The position numbers were made by a program, and so were the translations under genes. The notes below the pieces were generated by a model. That model was given only the letters and a program-made list of their open reading frames with translations, did no database searches and was not told where the DNA came from. From Rhizobium esperanzae (GTDB taxonomy: Bacteria > Pseudomonadota > Alphaproteobacteria > Rhizobiales > Rhizobiaceae): a stretch of DNA of 64,000 nt. Every line of letters starts with the position of its first letter. The first letter of the stretch is position 1. Below, piece after piece: positions 25,395 to 33,133 of this stretch. The stretch is from contig NZ_MXPU01000011.1 in assembly GCF_002204185.1 (NCBI RefSeq), forward strand, positions 124,001 to 188,000, in the 5' to 3' direction.

Positions 25395-26276
25395 ATGACA
25401 GAGTTGAACGTCAGCGAATTTCGCTCTCTCATCACAAGTGTATTTCCGGAACTGACGGCCTCCGTTTTCAAGCTCGCGGCAAAGGGCTGGGATTCGACAG
25501 CAATTGACGTCGACGATACGCTGATCTTCAAGTTTCCCCGCCATATCGGCGCCGAAAGAGCGCTCGTGAAGGAAGCCGCGGTCCTCGATATCGTTCGACC
25601 GTCGCTGTCGATGGCGGTTCCCGACATGCGCATTCACGACGGGCCGCCGATATTCTCCAGCCACGGCAAGCTCGAGGGGGAACATCTCATTGCCGAAGAT
25701 TATGATGCGCTCGGGCAGGGCGACCGCCAGCGCCTGGCGGATGATCTCGCGCGTTTTTACGCCGAACTGCACGCGCTCGATGCCGATCGCCTGCGGGCGG
25801 CCGGCGCCGGAGCGATCCAGCCATGGCAATCGCCGGAGGCGGTTCGGACGAAGGCTTTGCCGCTGCTGCCGGCTGATATCAAGGGCTTTGCCGAGACCGT
25901 TGTTTCGGATTTCGAAGCCTTGCCGCCGGATCCCTACGGCAACGTCTACGGTTTCTTCGACGGTCACGGCTGGAATATGGCCTTCGACTATCGGCAGGGT
26001 AGGCTCAACGGCATTTACGATTTCGCCGATTCAGGTTTCGGTCCTTTGCACCAGGAGTTCATCTATTCGAATTTCATCTCGCCCGATCTGACCGCTCGCA
26101 TCATTTCCGCCTATGAAATCCTGACCGGACGCAGGCTCGACCGGCGGCGCATTGCGATCCTGACCGGCTTCCATCGGCTTTCCGAACTTTCCGAACTTGC
26201 CGACGATCCGGCCAATGCCGAACAGATGATCCGCAGCGTGGCGAAATGGGCCGCCGCAGCGGCCCGCCTTGCGTGA
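25395..26276 (+). CDS. Phosphotransferase-fold (APH/choline kinase-like) protein
   Basis: 293 residues from ATG 25395, with AAAGGCAGG upstream; the longer in-frame reading from 25296 runs through the promoter region. The sequence follows the aminoglycoside phosphotransferase / kinase fold: an N-lobe with the nucleotide-binding Lys in DTLIFKFPRH, then a Brenner-like loop GHGWNMAFD and the metal motif YDFADSGFGP. The usual HGDxxxxN is altered to GHGWNM, so the substrate is open; it need not be a resistance gene. It converges on the SDR gene with 10 bp between the stops. Confidence 0.8.
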   Translation: MTELNVSEFRSLITSVFPELTASVFKLAAKGWDSTAIDVDDTLIFKFPRHIGAERALVKEAAVLDIVRPSLSMAVPDMRIHDGPPIFSSHGKLEGEHLIAEDYDALGQGDRQRLADDLARFYAELHALDADRLRAAGAGAIQPWQSPEAVRTKALPLLPADIKGFAETVVSDFEALPPDPYGNVYGFFDGHGWNMAFDYRQGRLNGIYDFADSGFGPLHQEFIYSNFISPDLTARIISAYEILTGRRLDRRRIAILTGFHRLSELSELADDPANAEQMIRSVAKWAAAAARLA

Positions 26277-26286
26277 AAGAGGTGCC

Positions 26287-27075
26287 TCAGACGGACCGTG
26301 CCGCGCCGCCGTCGCAGCGGATGAGCGAGCCGGTGATGTAGCTTGCCGGCTGGCTGCAGAGGAAGGCGGCCGTTGCGGCAAATTCCTCTACCCTGCCGTA
26401 GCGGCCGACCGGAATGCGGGTCTCCTTATCGGCGCGGATCTCCTCGACGCTTTTGCTCGTCCGCTTTGCTGCGGCGCCGTCGAGATCGTCGAGCCGTCCC
26501 GTCAGGATGCTGCCCGGCAGGAGCAGGTTAGTGGTGATGCCGAAACTCCCGACTTCCGAGGCAAGCGTCTTGCTCCAGCCGGCAAGGGCCGGGCGCAGCG
26601 TATTGGACAGCGCCAGATTGGCAATCGGTTCGATCACGCCTGATGAGGCGACCGTGAGGATGCGGCCCCAGCCCTGCGCTTTCATGTCAGGCAGCAGCGC
26701 GTTGGTGAGCGTGATGACCCGGGCGACCATGGAGAGGAAATAGGTTTCGAGCTTTTCGGCGGTCATGTCCTCCGTCGTACCGGGCGTCGGTCCGCCGGTA
26801 TTGTTGACGAGGATGTCGAGGCCGCCGAACTTGTCCTTCACCGCCGCTGTCACCGTCTCGACGAAACGTTCGTCGGTGAGGTCCGCCCAGATCCAGTCGG
26901 CCCGGCCTTTGCCTTCACTGTTGATCGCCTTGCAATTGGCCTCCAGCTGTTCACCGCTGCGGCCACACAGCAGCACGTCTGCGCCTTCCCGCGCCAGCGC
27001 TACGCCGATGCCGAGGCCAAGCCCGCGCGAGGAGGCGAGAACGAGCGCCCTTTTTCCTTTGATACCGAGATCCAT
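26287..27075 (-). CDS. Short-chain dehydrogenase/reductase
   Basis: 262 residues from ATG 27075; the longer reading to 27657 is a frame extension into the divergent gene. The Rossmann motif ASSRGLGLG and the NNTGG segment are present. At the catalytic site the usual YxxxK is replaced by SNTLR after SSGVIEPIANLAL, as in one SDR subgroup that still binds NAD(P)H. An oxidoreductase role is likely but the reaction is unknown. It ends with the typical ASYITGSLIRCDGG motif. Confidence 0.85.
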   Translation of the reverse strand: MDLGIKGKRALVLASSRGLGLGIGVALAREGADVLLCGRSGEQLEANCKAINSEGKGRADWIWADLTDERFVETVTAAVKDKFGGLDILVNNTGGPTPGTTEDMTAEKLETYFLSMVARVITLTNALLPDMKAQGWGRILTVASSGVIEPIANLALSNTLRPALAGWSKTLASEVGSFGITTNLLLPGSILTGRLDDLDGAAAKRTSKSVEEIRADKETRIPVGRYGRVEEFAATAAFLCSQPASYITGSLIRCDGGAARSV

Positions 27076-27160
27076 GATATCCTCCGATGTCTTCGAGCGA
27101 TGTATAAGGCGCGGGCGACGGAAAAGGAAAGGGAGGGCCGTGGTCTCGCAAGTTTCGCAT

Positions 27161-27176
27161 TTGACGTTAACGTAAG
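27161..27176 (+). promoter_or_regulatory. Palindromic operator before ETF-QO, LiuR-like
   Basis: TTGACGTTAACGTAAG is a near-perfect dyad centred on TTAA that overlaps a -35-like TTGACG; TGTAAG follows at 16 bp spacing. MerR-type LiuR regulators of branched-chain amino-acid and fatty-acid breakdown use ACGT-rich palindromes of this kind, and ETF-ubiquinone oxidoreductase belongs to such regulons (family knowledge, recalled). Confidence 0.45.
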
Positions 27177-27318
27177 CGGTACTGTAAGTCTCGCATCGGC
27201 TGAAATGTCTTTGTGCGAATTGAGGATTGGCTGTCGCATCCCGGCTCGACAATGCTTCGCGGTTTTGACAAGACAATGGCCATGGGATGATGGCCACTGG
27301 CCAAGCGGAGACGAATGA

Positions 27319-28983
27319 ATGACCGAGACGACTGAGCTGCCCGAACGCGAGAGCATGGAATTCGACGTTGTGATCGTCGGCGCCGGTCCTGCCGGCCTGG
27401 CGGCGGCGATCCGGCTGAAGCAGGTCAATCCGGAACTGTCGGTGGTGGTGCTGGAGAAGGGGGCCGAGGTCGGCGCCCATATCCTCTCCGGCGCCGTCGT
27501 CGATCCTATTGGCATCGACAGGCTGCTGCCCGGCTGGCGTGAGGAAGCCGATCATCCGTTCAAGACGGAGGTGACGGCAGATCACTTCCTGGTACTCGGC
27601 CCGGCTGGCTCGATCCGTCTGCCAAATGTGCTGATGCCGCCCTTGATGAACAATCACGGCAACTACATCGTCTCTCTCGGCAATGTCTGTCGCTGGCTGG
27701 CGGCGAAAGCAGAAGAACTCGGTGTCGAGATTTATCCGGGTTTCGCCGCCGCCGAAGTGCTATACGATAACAAGGGTGCGGTAATCGGCGTTGCCACCGG
27801 CGACATGGGTATCGAGAAGAATGGCGAGCCCGGCCCGAACTATACCCGCGGCATGGAGCTGCGCGGCAAATACACGCTGATTGGTGAAGGCGTGCGCGGT
27901 TCGCTCGCCAAGCAGCTGATCGCCAAGTTCGACCTGCAAAAGAATCGTGAGCCGCAGAAATTCGGCATCGGCATCAAGGAGCTCTGGCAGGTCAAGCCTG
28001 AGAACCACAGACCGGGCCTTGTGCAGCATTCCTTCGGTTGGCCGCTCGGCATGAAGACCGGCGGCGGCTCCTTCCTCTATCACCTCGAAGACAATCTGGT
28101 GGCCGTCGGCTTCGTCGTTCACCTGAACTACAAGAACCCCTATCTCTACCCCTTCGAGGAGTTCCAGCGTTTCAAGACCCATCCGGCGATCCGCGGAACC
28201 TTCGAGGGCGGCAAGCGGCTCTCCTATGGTGCGCGCGCCATTACCGAGGGCGGCTATCAGTCGGTGCCGAAGCTGTCCTTCCCGGGCGGGGCGCTGATCG
28301 GCTGTTCGGCCGGTCTGGTCAACGTGCCGCGCATCAAGGGCAGCCACAATGCGGTGCTGTCGGGCATGCTGGCCGCCGAGAAGATTGCTGCGGCGATTGT
28401 ATCAGGCCGCAGCCATGACGAGGTGGTCGAGATCGAGAATGAATGGCGTGGCACCGACATCGGCCGCGACCTGAAACGGGTGCGCAACGTCAAGCCGCTG
28501 TGGTCGAAGTTCGGCACGGCGCTCGGCGTCGCGCTCGGCGGTCTCGACATGTGGGTGAACACGCTGTTCGGCTTCTCCTTCTTCGGCACGCTTGGTCACG
28601 GCAAGACCGATGCGCAGTCGCTGGAGCCTGCCGCAAATCACAAGCCGATCGCCTATCCGAAACCCGACGGCGTCTTGACCTTCGACCGTCTGTCGTCGGT
28701 GTTCCTGTCGAACACCAATCATGAGGAAGACCAGCCGGTGCATCTGCAGGTCAAGGACATGGGGCTGCAGAAGAGCTCCGAGCTCGGCATCTATGCCGGG
28801 CCGTCGACCCGCTACTGTCCGGCCGGCGTCTACGAATGGGTGGAGAAGGATGGCGACAAGACCTTTGTCATCAACGCCCAGAACTGCGTGCACTGCAAGA
28901 CCTGCGACATCAAGGACCCGAACCAGAACATCAACTGGGTGCCGCCGCAGGGCGGCGAGGGGCCGGTCTATCCGAATATGTGA
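27319..28983 (+). CDS. Electron transfer flavoprotein-ubiquinone oxidoreductase
   Basis: 554 residues, normal for ETF-QO. The FAD-binding motif VVIVGAGPAGLAAAIRL is at about 14-30; the C-terminus has the [4Fe-4S] cluster ligands CPAGVYEW and CVHCKTC. It passes electrons from acyl-CoA and other flavin dehydrogenases through ETF to ubiquinone at the inner membrane. In rhizobia a related FixC protein serves nitrogen fixation, but this longer form with the ferredoxin-like tail is the housekeeping one. It stands alone and is divergent from the SDR gene. Confidence 0.96.
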   Translation: MTETTELPERESMEFDVVIVGAGPAGLAAAIRLKQVNPELSVVVLEKGAEVGAHILSGAVVDPIGIDRLLPGWREEADHPFKTEVTADHFLVLGPAGSIRLPNVLMPPLMNNHGNYIVSLGNVCRWLAAKAEELGVEIYPGFAAAEVLYDNKGAVIGVATGDMGIEKNGEPGPNYTRGMELRGKYTLIGEGVRGSLAKQLIAKFDLQKNREPQKFGIGIKELWQVKPENHRPGLVQHSFGWPLGMKTGGGSFLYHLEDNLVAVGFVVHLNYKNPYLYPFEEFQRFKTHPAIRGTFEGGKRLSYGARAITEGGYQSVPKLSFPGGALIGCSAGLVNVPRIKGSHNAVLSGMLAAEKIAAAIVSGRSHDEVVEIENEWRGTDIGRDLKRVRNVKPLWSKFGTALGVALGGLDMWVNTLFGFSFFGTLGHGKTDAQSLEPAANHKPIAYPKPDGVLTFDRLSSVFLSNTNHEEDQPVHLQVKDMGLQKSSELGIYAGPSTRYCPAGVYEWVEKDGDKTFVINAQNCVHCKTCDIKDPNQNINWVPPQGGEGPVYPNM

Positions 28984-29052
28984 GGCGGATCGCGGACATC
29001 GGCGGTTATTTCCACCGCTGACGTCTTCGTGATCGCCTTTCGACGGCTGCCG

Positions 29053-29067
29053 TTAGCCATTCGTTAA
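29053..29067 (+). promoter_or_regulatory. CtrA-type box before the L,D-transpeptidase
   Basis: TTAG-CCATTCG-TTAACC fits the CtrA pattern TTAA-N7-TTAA with one mismatch, 52 bp before the start codon. CtrA is the cell-cycle regulator that lies downstream of PleC, also encoded in this window. Confidence 0.45.
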
Positions 29068-29118
29068 CCATAAATTCCTTAGCTTGCGACATCTTGTTGA
29101 CGCACTAAGGACACATTC

Positions 29119-29733
29119 ATGACGATCTCCCGTCGGGGTTTTTTGATCGCTCTGCCGCTTTTTGTCGCCGGCTGCTCCTCGACCGGCCTCAACAGCCAGA
29201 CGAATTATGCAGCACTTCCGGATGAAAAGTTTCCGTTGAGGCAGGTGCCGATCGACAAGATCAAGCCGGAACTTCGCCGCCAGGAAGTGGCCTATGAAAG
29301 CCCGCATGCGCCGGGCACGATCGTCATCGACACGCCGGCGCGTCGCGCCTACTACGTCCTCGATGACAACAGGGCGATGCGATATGGTGTCGGTGTCGGT
29401 CGCGAGGGACTGGCATTTGCCGGCAACGCCTATATCGGACGCAAGGCCGAGTGGCCGAGCTGGACGCCGACGGAAAACATGCAGCGCCGCGAAGAACGTT
29501 ATCGCAGGCTTGCCGGCGGCATGCCGGGCGGCCCGAATAACCCGCTCGGCGCGCGGGCGATGTATCTCTATCGCGGCGGCAACGACACGCATTTCCGCAT
29601 TCATGGCACCAATCAGCCGGAATCGATCGGCCTCGCCATGTCGAGCGGCTGTATCCGCATGATGAACCACGATGTGATTGATCTCTATAGCCGCGTCGAG
29701 GTCGGAGCCAGGGTTGTCGTCATTCAGGCCTGA
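29119..29733 (+). CDS. L,D-transpeptidase (YkuD/ErfK family) lipoprotein
   Basis: 204 residues. The N-terminus has a twin-arginine-like SRRGFLI and a lipobox VAGC with Cys19 as the likely lipidated residue. The YkuD domain (about 66-203) carries the catalytic signature: His162 in HGTNQP and Cys178 in SSGCIRMMNHDV. It cross-links peptidoglycan through meso-diaminopimelate or anchors proteins to it; rhizobia, which grow from a pole, use many such enzymes. It is a single gene with a CtrA-type box upstream. Confidence 0.93.
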   Translation: MTISRRGFLIALPLFVAGCSSTGLNSQTNYAALPDEKFPLRQVPIDKIKPELRRQEVAYESPHAPGTIVIDTPARRAYYVLDDNRAMRYGVGVGREGLAFAGNAYIGRKAEWPSWTPTENMQRREERYRRLAGGMPGGPNNPLGARAMYLYRGGNDTHFRIHGTNQPESIGLAMSSGCIRMMNHDVIDLYSRVEVGARVVVIQA

Positions 29734-29751
29734 GCGACAAAGAACACGCTG

Positions 29752-29781
29752 AAAAACCGCCGCAGCGATGGCTGCCGGCGG
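29752..29781 (-). terminator. Terminator of the DMT gene 29810-30712
   Basis: On the minus strand a 10-bp stem with one bulged base (CCGCC-G-GCAGC, loop CATC, GCTGC-GGCGG) is followed by TTTTT. It may also slow plus-strand transcription leaving the L,D-transpeptidase gene. Confidence 0.75.
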
Positions 29782-29809
29782 CTTCAATAATGTCGGTCGC
29801 GGCTGACGG

Positions 29810-30712
29810 TCAGCGTCGCGCGGCAATTCCCGTCGAAAGTGCGACGCCGATGCCGGTGACCACCGCGGCACTGATTTCGGCAAGGCCGATCGTTTCGCCG
29901 AGCAGGAGACCGCCGCCGAGGGTTGCAAGAACAGGAGTCAAAGCCGTAAAGGCGGCGGCCTGCGTTCCGCCGAGGATGCGGACCGCCGTGCCATAGGCAA
30001 CCATGGCGACGAGGCCTGACAGAATGCCCTGGCTCAACACCTGCAGGCCGATTTCGGCAAGCGGGGCCTGCGGCAGCGAGATGCCGAAGACGAGTGCGAG
30101 CACGGCCATGATCAGGAAGGACCAGGCGGCAATCAGCGCGCTGGCCTGAATGGCCGTCAGACCCGAGCGGCGGAAGGCATGCGTGTAGCTTGCCCAGAGG
30201 ATGGCGCCGGCCGGCAGCAGGACAAAGCTTGTCCAGGGCAGGGACGCATCGGCAAGACTGCGGGCAAGCAGGATCAGGACGCCGCCGACGATCGCCACCA
30301 GCCCGGCAATGCGTGTGGCATCCGGCCGTTCCCGAAACAAGAGAATGCCGATCAGTGCGGTGGCAAGCGGCATGGAGCCGCCGAGCAGGATGCCGGAGGA
30401 AGCTGCCGGTGTGGAGTGAATGGCAAGCGTCGTGACCAGAAAAAAGATCGCGCCGCAGCCGGCGACCATGATCGCCAGCAGATAGAGCGGCACGCCCTTC
30501 GGCAGCAGGCCGATGCGAAGCCAGACGGGCGAAAGCGCCAGTGCTGGAATGCCGAAGCGGATGAGGCCGATATCTATGGAGCCAAGCGACGTCGCCGCGC
30601 TGTGGCGGGTCGCCAGAAACCAGGTCGCCCAGATCAGCACGGTGATACTGCCGGCGGCATAACCGAACGTCTGCGAAGGTGATTTGTCGTTTGAAAATAC
30701 AATCGTGCTCAT
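29810..30712 (-). CDS. DMT-superfamily (EamA) transporter, likely exporter
   Basis: 300 residues with about ten membrane helices in two EamA repeats. It is transcribed away from an Lrp/AsnC-type regulator 146 bp upstream, the usual layout for an amino-acid-responsive exporter and its regulator. The substrate is not readable from sequence. A strong terminator follows. Confidence 0.85.
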   Translation of the reverse strand: MSTIVFSNDKSPSQTFGYAAGSITVLIWATWFLATRHSAATSLGSIDIGLIRFGIPALALSPVWLRIGLLPKGVPLYLLAIMVAGCGAIFFLVTTLAIHSTPAASSGILLGGSMPLATALIGILLFRERPDATRIAGLVAIVGGVLILLARSLADASLPWTSFVLLPAGAILWASYTHAFRRSGLTAIQASALIAAWSFLIMAVLALVFGISLPQAPLAEIGLQVLSQGILSGLVAMVAYGTAVRILGGTQAAAFTALTPVLATLGGGLLLGETIGLAEISAAVVTGIGVALSTGIAARR

Positions 30713-30858
30713 CGTCCCTAATCCTTTCCTCCATCCGGATCTTGTCCGGTTGAGGAAGAGATTAGCGCCGGGAGCCAGGGCATGTCCTTGCTATCTGTGG
30801 CTGGAAAATCATGCTATACGCAATCTTCTGCCGAATTGTGCCGACGGATATCCCGAAA

Positions 30859-31332
30859 ATGCCAAATCTCGATAAATTCGATATTGCCATCCTGCAATGC
30901 CTGCAGGAGGATGCGCGCGCCACCAACGTCGAGATCGCCGAGAAGGTGAACCTCTCGCCGTCGCCCTGCCTGCGTCGCATCCGCAATCTCGAACGCTCCG
31001 GTATCATCCGCGGCTACACCGCCGATATCGATCGCAAGGAGGTCGGTCTCGGCCTGACGGTCTTCGTCGAATTCAAGGTGGTGCATCACAGCCGCGAAAA
31101 TTCCGAGGCACAGCAGAAGGCATTGCTCGCCATCCCCGAAATCGTCTCCTGTTTCCTGATTTCGGGAACAGCCGATTTCCTGGCTGAAGTGGTAGTGGAA
31201 GATCTCGCCGCCTATGAACGGCTTCTGACGGACACGCTGCTGACTTTGCCGAACGTCAGCGACATCCGCTCGAACTTCGCCATCCGCAGCATCAAGACGC
31301 ATGGGCCGTTGAAACTGCCCGAGGGAAGATAA
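30859..31332 (+). CDS. Lrp/AsnC-family transcriptional regulator
   Basis: 157 residues from ATG 30859 (MPNLDKFDIAILQCLQEDAR); an in-frame ATG at 30811 would add 16 atypical residues. The helix-turn-helix lies at about 18-48 (TNVEIAEKVNLSPSPCLRRI), followed by the RAM ligand-binding domain (about 65-150). It probably senses an amino acid and controls the divergent DMT transporter. The shared 146-bp region would hold its operator. A palindromic repeat separates it from mgtE. Confidence 0.92.
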   Translation: MPNLDKFDIAILQCLQEDARATNVEIAEKVNLSPSPCLRRIRNLERSGIIRGYTADIDRKEVGLGLTVFVEFKVVHHSRENSEAQQKALLAIPEIVSCFLISGTADFLAEVVVEDLAAYERLLTDTLLTLPNVSDIRSNFAIRSIKTHGPLKLPEGR

Positions 31333-31363
31333 TTTTCCCAATAGTTTTTCTCGCTAATAAAAG

Positions 31364-31487
31364 CCCCTCCCCACAAGGGGGAGGGACTAATCTGGCGCAC
31401 CGTCTCGCTCCCCATCAAAGGTCAATAGTTGGGATGCGGGTGCGGCAGTTTAAGCTCCTCCCCTTGTGGGGAGGGCTTGGGGAGGGG
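31364..31487. repeat. Palindromic intergenic repeat between the lrp-type gene and mgtE
   Basis: Two opposed C-rich/G-rich palindromes (31364-31385 and 31455-31487) enclose about 70 bp. The ends match those of the longer element at 63436-63591, with a shorter left arm. It lies between two converging genes and may act as a transcription stop for both. Confidence 0.75.
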
Positions 31488-31496
31488 TCTTGGGTG

Positions 31497-32870
31497 CTAC
31501 AGCAGCGTCCCGCTGAGGATGAGCAGCGCCACCGAGAAGTAGATGACGAGGCCGGTGACGTCGACCAGCGTGGCGACGAAGGGGGCCGAGGCGCTGGCCG
31601 GGTCGAGCCGGAGCTTCTGCAGCACGAACGGCAGCATCGAGCCGCAGATCGAGCCGAAGGTGACGATCCCGATCAGCGCGGCAAACACTGTGACGGCGAC
31701 CATCGGCCAGTGCGGGCCGTAATTGTAGAGTCCGGCCGATTGCCAGAAGACGATGCGGATGAAGCCGACGAGGCCGAGGATCGCGCCGAGCACGATGCCG
31801 GTCGGCAGTTCGCGGAAGAGCACTTTCCACCAGTCCGAAAGCTTCAGCTCGCCGAGCGCCAGCGCCCTTATGATCAGTGACGTCGCCTGCGAACCGGAAT
31901 TGCCGCCCGAGCTCATGATCAGCGGGATGAACAGCGTCAGCACCACGGCCTTTTCCAGCTCGCCTTCGAAATGCTGCATGGCGCTCGCCGTCAGCATCTC
32001 GCCGAGGAACAGGGCGGCGAGCCAGCCGGCCCGCTTGCGGATCATGCCGGCAAAGCCGATCTTCATATAGGGCTGGCCGAGCGCCTCCATGCCGCCGAAC
32101 TTCTGGGCTGCTTCCGTCGTGTCCGAAATCATCGTATCGATCACGTCGTCGACCGTGACGATGCCGAGCACCTGCCCATGTTCGTCGGTCACCGGCAAGG
32201 CGAGCAGGTCGTGTTTGCGGATCAACCGGGCAACATCCTCCTGCTTCATCAGCGGATCGGCCGAAACCGGAACGCCTTTCTGGGCGACCGTGAGTATGGA
32301 GGCGTCAGGCTCGCCGGTGATGAGGCGGCGCAGCGTCACGACATGCATCAGCGCATGGCTGCGCTCGTCGAGCACATAGATGGCGTAGACGGTCTCGCGC
32401 GAGCGTTCGACCTGGCGCACATGATCGAGCGTCTGGGCAACGGTCCAGCTGTCGGGCACGCTGACGAACTCCGTCGTCATGATGCCGCCGGCCGTGCGTG
32501 GCGGATAGCCCATCAGATGCTGGATGGCGACGCGCACCGGCTCGTCGAGGCTGGAGAACAGCCGGGCGCGGGTCTCGCCGTCGAGTTCGAGCAGCACGTC
32601 GGCGACGCGGTCGTTGGACATGCCGTGCAGCAGCCGTGCGGCGTCCTCGGCGCTGATCAGCGCGAGGATCTGTGCGGCGTTGCGAAGCTCCGGCCGGTCG
32701 AGAATGTTGACGGCATAGTCGAGCGGCATGGCCGACAGCACCCGCCCGGCGTCTTGGATGCTGAGCGCGTTCAACGCGTCGACGCGTTCGGCGATCGTGG
32801 CGCCGCGGCTGTTGTTGATGAAGGCACGGGCGGCATGGCCTGCCCGAAGAGGGAAGCGATTGATATTCAT
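31497..32870 (-). CDS. mgtE: MgtE-family magnesium transporter
   Basis: 457 residues: N-terminal superhelical domain (about 20-130), paired CBS domains (about 135-255) and five membrane helices. The transport signature SSGGNSGSQATSLIIRALALGEL-like segment lies in helices 2-3. The N and CBS domains close the pore when cytosolic magnesium is high. The start codon at 32870 sits just after a long hairpin in the leader (see 32873-32930), so translation may itself be metal controlled. Confidence 0.95.
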   Translation of the reverse strand: MNINRFPLRAGHAARAFINNSRGATIAERVDALNALSIQDAGRVLSAMPLDYAVNILDRPELRNAAQILALISAEDAARLLHGMSNDRVADVLLELDGETRARLFSSLDEPVRVAIQHLMGYPPRTAGGIMTTEFVSVPDSWTVAQTLDHVRQVERSRETVYAIYVLDERSHALMHVVTLRRLITGEPDASILTVAQKGVPVSADPLMKQEDVARLIRKHDLLALPVTDEHGQVLGIVTVDDVIDTMISDTTEAAQKFGGMEALGQPYMKIGFAGMIRKRAGWLAALFLGEMLTASAMQHFEGELEKAVVLTLFIPLIMSSGGNSGSQATSLIIRALALGELKLSDWWKVLFRELPTGIVLGAILGLVGFIRIVFWQSAGLYNYGPHWPMVAVTVFAALIGIVTFGSICGSMLPFVLQKLRLDPASASAPFVATLVDVTGLVIYFSVALLILSGTLL

Positions 32871-32872
32871 GA

Positions 32873-32930
32873 GGCTCGCCTTTCCGTCGATCCGCCGTAG
32901 CGTCCGATCGGGCGAGCCGACAGGAGTCGG
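32873..32930 (-). promoter_or_regulatory. Structured mgtE leader with ribosome-site hairpin
   Basis: On the minus strand, GGCTCGCC (32911-32918) pairs with GGCGAGCC (32873-32880), which ends two bases before the ATG; an inner CGATC/GATCG pair (32888-32892 with 32906-32910) extends the stem. The AAAGG serving as ribosome site lies in the side bulge and outer arm. A competing hairpin, CCGAC-TCCT-GTCGG (32917-32930), shares two bases with the arm. This is the layout of a translation switch. The full 263-bp gap up to 33133 has further short hairpins. It does not match the M-box or yybP-ykoY consensus that I know. Confidence 0.5.
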
Positions 32931-33133
32931 TCAGCGCACGAGGGCGGCCGCGTACGGCAAAGGCAATCGACTGCTACTGTCGCTTGGCATCGCTAAGATG
33001 ACTCCGTTGAAATCCGTGGCCGACAGGTGCCGTCCACATGTATGCTAGGTGGTCCCGAACGCGGAAAAAGTCAAGCCGGCTAAATGCTTAACGCCAGAAT
33101 GTCGCACCTGTGCGCGTTGCAGGCGGAGATGCG

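Noticed and set aside
25395..26276. Aminoglycoside resistance gene
   Set aside because: The fold fits APH-like enzymes, but the key HGDxxxxN loop is altered and no mobile context is present; resistance cannot be claimed.
31364..31487. CRISPR-like repeat arrays among the C-rich/G-rich repeats
   Set aside because: There are only two opposed palindromes per element, no regular spacers and no cas genes.
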